Source: JAQBFJ01 sp032123435 (lineage in GTDB: Bacteria; Verrucomicrobiota; Kiritimatiellia; UBA8416; JAQBFJ01). From it: 9,819 bases of DNA. The stretch lies in assembly GCA_032123435.1 (NCBI GenBank), contig JAQBFJ010000037.1, positions 1 to 9,819 of the forward strand. The letters are read 5' to 3'. This document shows positions 6,039-9,819 of this stretch, piece by piece. The translations under genes and the position numbers were made by a program. The notes beneath the pieces were generated by a model, which was not told where the DNA came from, did not search any database, and worked only from the letters and a program-made list of their open reading frames with translations. The first letter of the stretch is position 1. Every line of letters starts with the position of its first letter.

Positions 6039-7118
6039 ATGAATCATAAATCATGTTTTAACGATATAAAGCGTCCAATAGTCATTGCGGGACCATGCAG
6101 TGCTGAGTCCGAAGAGCAAACACTGCAGACTGCTCACACATTGGCAAAGCATGGTATTAAGATATTCCGGGCCGGAATATGGAAACCTAGAACTCGTCCT
6201 GATTCTTTTGAAGGTGTCGGCACGCCAGGGCTTGCATGGCTCGGGCGGGTAAAAAATGAAACCGGCATGCTTATCGCCACCGAGGTCGCCAACAGCAAAC
6301 ATGTACAACAAGCAGTTGAAGCCGGTGTTGATATACTGTGGATCGGCGCACGGACAACCGTCAACCCATTTGCGGTGCAGGAAATTTCCGAGGCATTGAA
6401 GGGACTCGACATAACCGTTCTGGTCAAGAATCCGGTCAGCCCAGACATTGATCTCTGGGTGGGCGCACTGGAGCGTCTTAACCGGGCCGGAATTTCCAGG
6501 CTGGGCGCTATTCATCGCGGATTTTCGGTTCATGGCGACACTGTTTACAGAAATCCGCCGCACTGGCAAATAGCCATTGATCTCAAGACAAGAATGCCGG
6601 ATTTGACAGTCTTGACGGATCCAAGCCACATTGCGGGCAACAAAAACATGGTTTATTCCCTCTCGCAGGAATCAATGGATCTGCAGTTTGACGGATTGAT
6701 GATTGAGTCTCATATATCTCCGGAATCTGCCCTGACGGATTCCAAACAGCAGATCACGCCTGATGATTTATCCGCCATATTGAAGAAGCTGATACTGCGG
6801 GCCCCAGATTCTGCGGACCGGGCATATCACTGCACGCTGGACGAAATGCGTGCTCAAGTTGATGTCCTGGACAAGGAAATAGTTGGCCGACTCGCGCGGC
6901 GCATGCGGATTTCCGAAGAAATGGGACTTATAAAAAAGAAAAGCAATGTTGCCATATTACAGCCATCACGCTGGGAACAAATCGCCCAGGAACTCAGCTC
7001 GTATGGAATGACACAGGGATTGAGCTCGGAATTCATGTCCAAACTGCTTTCGGCTATTCATGAGGAATCAATAGAACACCAGAACATTGTAATGAACAAG
7101 CCTTCCGAAAAAAAGTAA
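6039..7118 (+). CDS. Bifunctional 3-deoxy-7-phosphoheptulonate (DAHP) synthase / chorismate mutase
   Basis: The 359-residue fusion protein acts at two steps of aromatic biosynthesis: PEP plus erythrose-4-phosphate to DAHP, and chorismate to prephenate. The N-terminal barrel (about 11-255) is the KDO8P-synthase-like type I-beta form. It shows VIAGPCSAES (15-24, metal ligand C20), the KPRTRPDSF loop (49-57), IGARTTVNPF (102-111), LVKNPV (128-133), LTDPSHIAGNK (192-202, H197), IESH (222-225, E223) and ALTDSKQQ (231-238, D234). The C-terminal AroQ-type chorismate mutase (about 265-350) starts LDEMRAQVDVLDKEIVGRLA and includes ISEEMGLIKK and QPSRWEQI. A C-terminal mutase is known from Bacteroidetes such as Porphyromonas; Bacillus-type fusions carry it at the N-terminus. 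In such fusions the mutase domain usually also mediates feedback inhibition. It is the first gene of an operon with tyrosine phenol-lyase and looks intact. Confidence 0.94.
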   Translation: MNHKSCFNDIKRPIVIAGPCSAESEEQTLQTAHTLAKHGIKIFRAGIWKPRTRPDSFEGVGTPGLAWLGRVKNETGMLIATEVANSKHVQQAVEAGVDILWIGARTTVNPFAVQEISEALKGLDITVLVKNPVSPDIDLWVGALERLNRAGISRLGAIHRGFSVHGDTVYRNPPHWQIAIDLKTRMPDLTVLTDPSHIAGNKNMVYSLSQESMDLQFDGLMIESHISPESALTDSKQQITPDDLSAILKKLILRAPDSADRAYHCTLDEMRAQVDVLDKEIVGRLARRMRISEEMGLIKKKSNVAILQPSRWEQIAQELSSYGMTQGLSSEFMSKLLSAIHEESIEHQNIVMNKPSEKK

Positions 7119-7153
7119 TGCCTGAAAAATTGCAACACGGGAAAGGAATAATA

Positions 7154-8572
7154 ATGAACACAGGTAAACCATACGCGACTATGGGGCAACAAGTGGGACG
7201 ACGAAGCTGGGCGGAACCATGGAAAATCAAGATGGTCGAACCTATACATCTGTGTACCCGGGAAGAACGATCTGAAAAACTTCAAGAGGCCGGATATAAC
7301 ACTTTTCTCATTCCTTCCGAATACGTTTACATTGATCTGCTGACTGACAGCGGAACAAGCGCAATGAGCGACAGGCAGTGGGCAGGGATGATGATGGGCG
7401 ATGAAGCCTATGCCGGCAGTCGCAATTATTACCATCTCGAGGAAAATGTCCGAAAGTATTACGGCTATAAGTATCTTATCCCCACACATCAGGGGCGCGG
7501 GGCCGAACATTTGATAAGCCAGACAGTCATAAAAAAGGGCCAATATGTTCCGGGCAACATGTACTTTACCACTACCCGCCTGCACCAGGAACTTGCCGGT
7601 GGAATTTTCATGGATGTCATTATTGACGAGGCGCATGATCCAAACAACCTTCATCCGTTCAAAGGAAACATAGACCTGGAAAAACTTGAAACCCTTATTA
7701 AGAAGGAAGGCGCTGATAAGATCGCCTATGTAAGTCTGGCCGGCACTGTTAACATGGCTGGCGGTCAGCCCGTGAGCATGGCGAATGTAAAGGCATTGAG
7801 GAAGCTTTGCGATCGTTACGGGCTCCTGCTTTATCTTGACGCCACACGCATGGTAGAAAACTGCTTTTTCATTCAGGAACGGGAGGAAGGATACAGCAAC
7901 AAATTAATAGCTGACATCCTGAAAGAATTCTGCTCATACACGGATGGCGCATGGATGAGCGCGAAGAAAGATCATCTGGTAAACATGGGCGGCTGGCTGG
8001 CCGTCAATGACGACAATCTCTTCGAAGAACTGCGAAACATGGTGGTCATTTACGAAGGGCTTCACACATATGGCGGAATGGCCGGGCGTGACATGGAAGC
8101 GTTGGCCATAGGAATAACGGAAGCCGTGCAGGAAGATCATATTCGTTCACGAATCGGACAGGTACGTTACCTGGGCGAATTACTCCAGAACTGGAACATA
8201 CCGATTGTGGAACCAGTGGGCGGCCATGCCGTATTCCTGAATGCACGCGCCATTTATGATCATATTCCACAAGACAAGTTCCCGGCACAGACACTTGCCG
8301 CAATGCTCTATCTGGATAGCGGTGTACGTGCTATGGAACGAGGCATTGTCAGCGCGGGTCGTGATCCACAAACAGGTGATCATCGGTATCCCAAGCTGGA
8401 ACTGGTAAGGCTGACCATACCACGCCGAGTTTACACTCAGGCACACATGGATGTAGTCGCAGAAGCCGTCAAAGCCGCTTATGACACCCGTCATGAGGTT
8501 AAAGGGCTTAAGATGACATATGAGCCGAAATATCTCAGGTTCTTCCAGGCCCGCTTTGAACTGATTAAATGA
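7154..8572 (+). CDS. tpl: Tyrosine phenol-lyase (beta-tyrosinase), PLP-dependent
   Basis: The enzyme converts L-tyrosine and water to phenol, pyruvate and ammonia, reversibly, in the cytoplasm. The 472-residue protein matches the tryptophanase/TPL family end to end with a constant +15 offset from Citrobacter TPL numbering. The PLP lysine is K272 in MSAKKD. Other expected residues are T64, Y86 (DEAYAGS), R115 (QGRGAE), F138-T139 (MYFTTTR), N200, D229 and R232 (DATR), Y306 (TYGG) and R419. The specificity residues favour TPL over tryptophanase: M394-R396 (AMERG; R381 in Citrobacter binds the phenol ring hydroxyl) and F463-F464 (LRFFQARF) where tryptophanase has LRHF. ATG 7154 is preferred because GAAAGGAATA precedes it by about 7 nt; an in-frame ATG at 7118 overlaps the upstream stop (TAATG) and would add 12 residues. 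The gap to the DAHP synthase stop is 35 nt, so the two are probably co-transcribed. Confidence 0.95.
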   Translation: MNTGKPYATMGQQVGRRSWAEPWKIKMVEPIHLCTREERSEKLQEAGYNTFLIPSEYVYIDLLTDSGTSAMSDRQWAGMMMGDEAYAGSRNYYHLEENVRKYYGYKYLIPTHQGRGAEHLISQTVIKKGQYVPGNMYFTTTRLHQELAGGIFMDVIIDEAHDPNNLHPFKGNIDLEKLETLIKKEGADKIAYVSLAGTVNMAGGQPVSMANVKALRKLCDRYGLLLYLDATRMVENCFFIQEREEGYSNKLIADILKEFCSYTDGAWMSAKKDHLVNMGGWLAVNDDNLFEELRNMVVIYEGLHTYGGMAGRDMEALAIGITEAVQEDHIRSRIGQVRYLGELLQNWNIPIVEPVGGHAVFLNARAIYDHIPQDKFPAQTLAAMLYLDSGVRAMERGIVSAGRDPQTGDHRYPKLELVRLTIPRRVYTQAHMDVVAEAVKAAYDTRHEVKGLKMTYEPKYLRFFQARFELIK

Positions 8573-8636
8573 TGCTACGCCGCGGCAGGCCCGGCTTCGT
8601 CCTCAGAACTATGCCGAGGCAAGCAGGATGGTTCAA

Positions 8637-8666
8637 GAAATCCGGATAAAAATATCTGCGGATTTC
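8637..8666 (+). terminator. Hairpin after tyrosine phenol-lyase, possible terminator
   Basis: GAAATCCGGATA-AAAA-TATC-tg-CGGATTTC folds into a 12-bp stem with a 2-nt bulge and a tetraloop, 64 nt after the stop codon at 8572. No U-run follows, so it may be a 3'-end processing or Rho-stabilising stem and not a classical intrinsic terminator. Confidence 0.5.
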
Positions 8667-8682
8667 CTGATGAGAGAAAGAA

Positions 8683-8722
8683 GATGTTTACCACCCAGCC
8701 TGCAGCGCCTGAAGCCGCAGGC
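8683..8722. repeat. Dispersed 40-nt repeat, copy 2
   Basis: The 40 nt match the left arm plus loop of the hairpin at 5465-5504 with two A/G differences. Here the mirror arm is truncated to GCAGGC, so the long 21-bp stem is not formed. The shared ends place it in the same family. Confidence 0.75.
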
Positions 8723-8806
8723 AATGCGGGCAGGCGGAGTTCACGGAGATTCCCTACTTCGCTGATAAGCTACGAAGGGCAGGCGGAGGAGAAAGGGAGA
8801 AAAGAG

Positions 8807-8867
8807 TTGATTTAATTCAGAAACGAATGTTTCAAAATTAAATCAATAACCCGTAAGGGTGTTATTG
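8807..8867. other. Two overlapping hairpins inside the repeat element
   Basis: Hairpin one (8807-8846) is TTGATTTAATT-ca-GAAAC-gaat-GTTTC-aa-AATTAAATCAA: 11 plus 5 bp around a 2x2 internal loop with a tetraloop. Hairpin two (8844-8867) pairs CAATAAC with GTTATTG and an inner CC/GG. They share bases 8844-8846 and so compete at their junction. Function is unknown. Confidence 0.6.
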
Positions 8868-9004
8868 TCTCCGGGCACTCGAGGCGGGGACGCCGGGTGG
8901 TAGTAAGATCTCTGGATTGCGAAGCAATACGGGATTTGATGCAACCTCTGCATTTATCTTCTCCGTGCCTCCGTGACCTCTGTGGTAAATGTCTTTCTTT
9001 CTCT

Positions 9005-9074
9005 TATCCCTGTAAATCCTGCCGCGCCTCGCCGAAGCTTTCTTGCGAAGGCGGGTTATCCTGTCTAAAAAAGG
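9005..9074. repeat. Dispersed-type 'ATCCTGTAAATCCTG' segment with hairpin
   Basis: TTATCCCTGTAAATCCTG (9004-9021) and TTATCCTGTCTAAAAAAGG (9056-9074) are two pieces of a familiar environmental-genome repeat. They are split by an imperfect stem, CCGCGCCTCGC (9022-9032) with GCGAAGGCGG (9045-9054). It looks like one repeat interrupted by another. No coding potential is seen. Confidence 0.4.
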
Positions 9075-9103
9075 TTGATATTTCAGTTTGGATCAAATAA
9101 TAA
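9075..9103 (+). promoter_or_regulatory. Sigma70-like promoter for the UroD-like gene
   Basis: TTGATA (-35, 9075-9080), a 17-nt spacer and TAATAA (-10, 9098-9103) form a good consensus pair. Transcription would start near 9110, leaving a leader of about 65 nt. This suggests that the downstream gene has its own promoter and is not just read through from the tyrosine phenol-lyase operon. Confidence 0.55.
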
Positions 9104-9175
9104 CACTTGATTACCATCTTTTCGGTTTGTAGCATGCCGACACCAGTCAAAAATACAAAAGGAAATGGCCTCATA

Positions 9176-9819
9176 ATGAACAACGAAATGGACGCCTTGC
9201 CTCAACATGATCTGGATATTCTACGTCGGCTCGCGGAGCGTAAATCTGCTATCGCCCAGGACCCTGTTAATCAGGAAAGACGCAAAGCCTGGTATGCCCT
9301 TGATTCCGGCACGAATGACCGCGTTATGGTCCTGACCGAACACGGCGGCATAATGGACAAGAAAAAGCCATTGTCCACAGATAACCTGGAGTGCACAAAT
9401 GAATGGGCGCGCGGTCTGGAACATTCCTTGCGCAACGACATTTACCTGTTTGAAGAACTGAAAGATGATCATGTGGTTGAACCTTTTATTAACACAAACT
9501 GGAAAGTAAACAGCACCGACTATGGCGTGGAAGTGATTACGCATCGTGGTGGAGACGAAAACCAAATGGGGTCATATAGATGGGATCCCCCTATTACCGA
9601 TCTGGACCGTGATTTTCATAAGCTTAAGATGCGCACTTTTTCTGTTGATCGCAAATCAACGATGGAATACAAGGCGCAACTGGAAAATGTGTTCGGCCGT
9701 ATTCTTCCCGTGCGGATTAAAGGAAGCTATTACTGGACGCTGGGCATGACCGGACAAGCGATCCAATTCATCGGTCTTGAACAGCTGATGATTGCCATGT
9801 ACGACAATCCCGAAGGCCT
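9176..9819 (+). CDS. Uroporphyrinogen decarboxylase-like (UroD/MtaA superfamily) protein, N-terminal half
   Basis: 214 codons are visible before the window ends. The pattern is that of the roughly 350-420-residue UroD-like family common in Lentisphaerota and Planctomycetes: an N-terminal helical segment (LDILRRLAERKSAIAQDPV, then RRKAWYALDS, 13-44), HSLRNDIYLFEELKDDHVVE (83-102), STDYGVEVITHRG (113-125), VDRKSTMEYKAQLENVFG (157-174), then ILPVRIKGSYYWTLGMTGQA (176-195) and FIGLEQLMIAMYDNPEG (198-214), a barrel strand/helix region. These proteins are distinct from haem-pathway HemE; many relatives (MtaA, MtbA, CmuA) are corrinoid methyltransferases. The zinc-ligand region would lie beyond the edge, so activity is not provable. 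ATG 9176 is preferred, with AAAAGGAAA about 11 nt upstream; an in-frame ATG at 9134 is possible. Confidence 0.75.
   Translation, partial: MNNEMDALPQHDLDILRRLAERKSAIAQDPVNQERRKAWYALDSGTNDRVMVLTEHGGIMDKKKPLSTDNLECTNEWARGLEHSLRNDIYLFEELKDDHVVEPFINTNWKVNSTDYGVEVITHRGGDENQMGSYRWDPPITDLDRDFHKLKMRTFSVDRKSTMEYKAQLENVFGRILPVRIKGSYYWTLGMTGQAIQFIGLEQLMIAMYDNPEG

Larger units (their letters stand above)
8673..9004. repeat. 332-bp non-coding element with imperfect terminal inverted repeats
   Basis: The left end AGAGAAAGAAGATGTTTACC (then AC) at 8673-8694 and the right end at 8982-9004 are inverted matches at about 20 of 23 positions with one indel. Inside are the dispersed repeat copy 2 (8683-8722), fragments of 'cacggag' sequence, a CTTCG/CGAAG stem at 8757-8778, nested hairpins at 8807-8867 and the 'cttctccgtgcctccgtgacctctgtgg' type segment at 8959-8985. 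The latter resembles repeats scattered through many environmental bacterial genomes. No ORF of coding character and no transposase is present, so a MITE-like or mosaic intergenic repeat is the best description. Target-site duplication is not evident. Confidence 0.55.

Noticed and set aside
7058..7654. 198-residue minus-strand open frame at the start of tyrosine phenol-lyase
   Set aside because: Antisense to a complete, well-conserved enzyme; the translation shows no domain.
7154..8572. Tryptophanase (tnaA) instead of tyrosine phenol-lyase
   Set aside because: Residues M394, R396, T139 and F463 match tyrosine phenol-lyase; tryptophanase has other residues at these places (for example LRHF and AVEIG).
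8573..9133. Insertion sequence
   Set aside because: Inverted ends are present but no transposase or its remnant can be read in any frame.

Overview
The window reads as accessory chromosome of a PVC-group bacterium (Lentisphaerota, Kiritimatiellota or another Verrucomicrobiota relative). This is inferred from gene content: paired AraC regulators beside carbohydrate genes, a cytoplasmic GH29 fucosidase with Gfo/Idh/MocA and MDR dehydrogenases, fragments of parallel beta-helix repeat proteins, a UroD-like methyltransferase-family protein, and dispersed non-coding repeats of the 'cacggaggcacggag / TTTACCAC / ATCCTGTAAATCCTG' kind. No marker gene fixes the taxon. No rRNA, tRNA, CRISPR or transposase gene is visible.

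Layout. (1) 1-897, minus: an AraC-family regulator cut by the left edge. (2) 898-1260: its upstream region, with a dyad, a motif that recurs at 6011, and a plus-strand remnant of a beta-helix protein in which a start and a C-terminal tail are joined with the middle gone. (3) 1257-4478, minus: a compact operon transcribed as GH29 alpha-L-fucosidase, Zn-dependent MDR dehydrogenase (broken by an internal deletion and frameshift), Gfo/Idh/MocA oxidoreductase (probably shortened at its C-terminus). (4) 4544-5413, plus: a second, intact AraC regulator, divergent from the fucosidase operon and its likely regulator. (5) 5414-6038: a scar zone with a perfect 21-bp inverted repeat, an internal beta-helix gene fragment, the N-terminal stump of a third AraC regulator (paralogous to the first), and the leader of the next operon. 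(6) 6039-8572, plus: a two-gene operon of DAHP synthase/chorismate mutase fusion and tyrosine phenol-lyase. (7) 8573-9133: gene-free, repeat-rich DNA with a 332-bp element bounded by imperfect inverted repeats, nested hairpins and a good sigma70-like promoter. (8) 9176-end, plus: the N-terminal half of a UroD-like protein.

How it may work. The fucosidase operon would release L-fucose inside the cell and oxidise it or a related sugar, under the divergent AraC, but two of its three genes look damaged. The aromatic operon pairs the committed enzyme of tyrosine synthesis with the enzyme that splits tyrosine into phenol, pyruvate and ammonia. That is an unusual pairing and the most interesting biology here. 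Two loci (around 1063 and around 6011) share a promoter-proximal motif next to homologous AraC genes, which suggests duplicated 'AraC / divergent target' modules that have since been rearranged.
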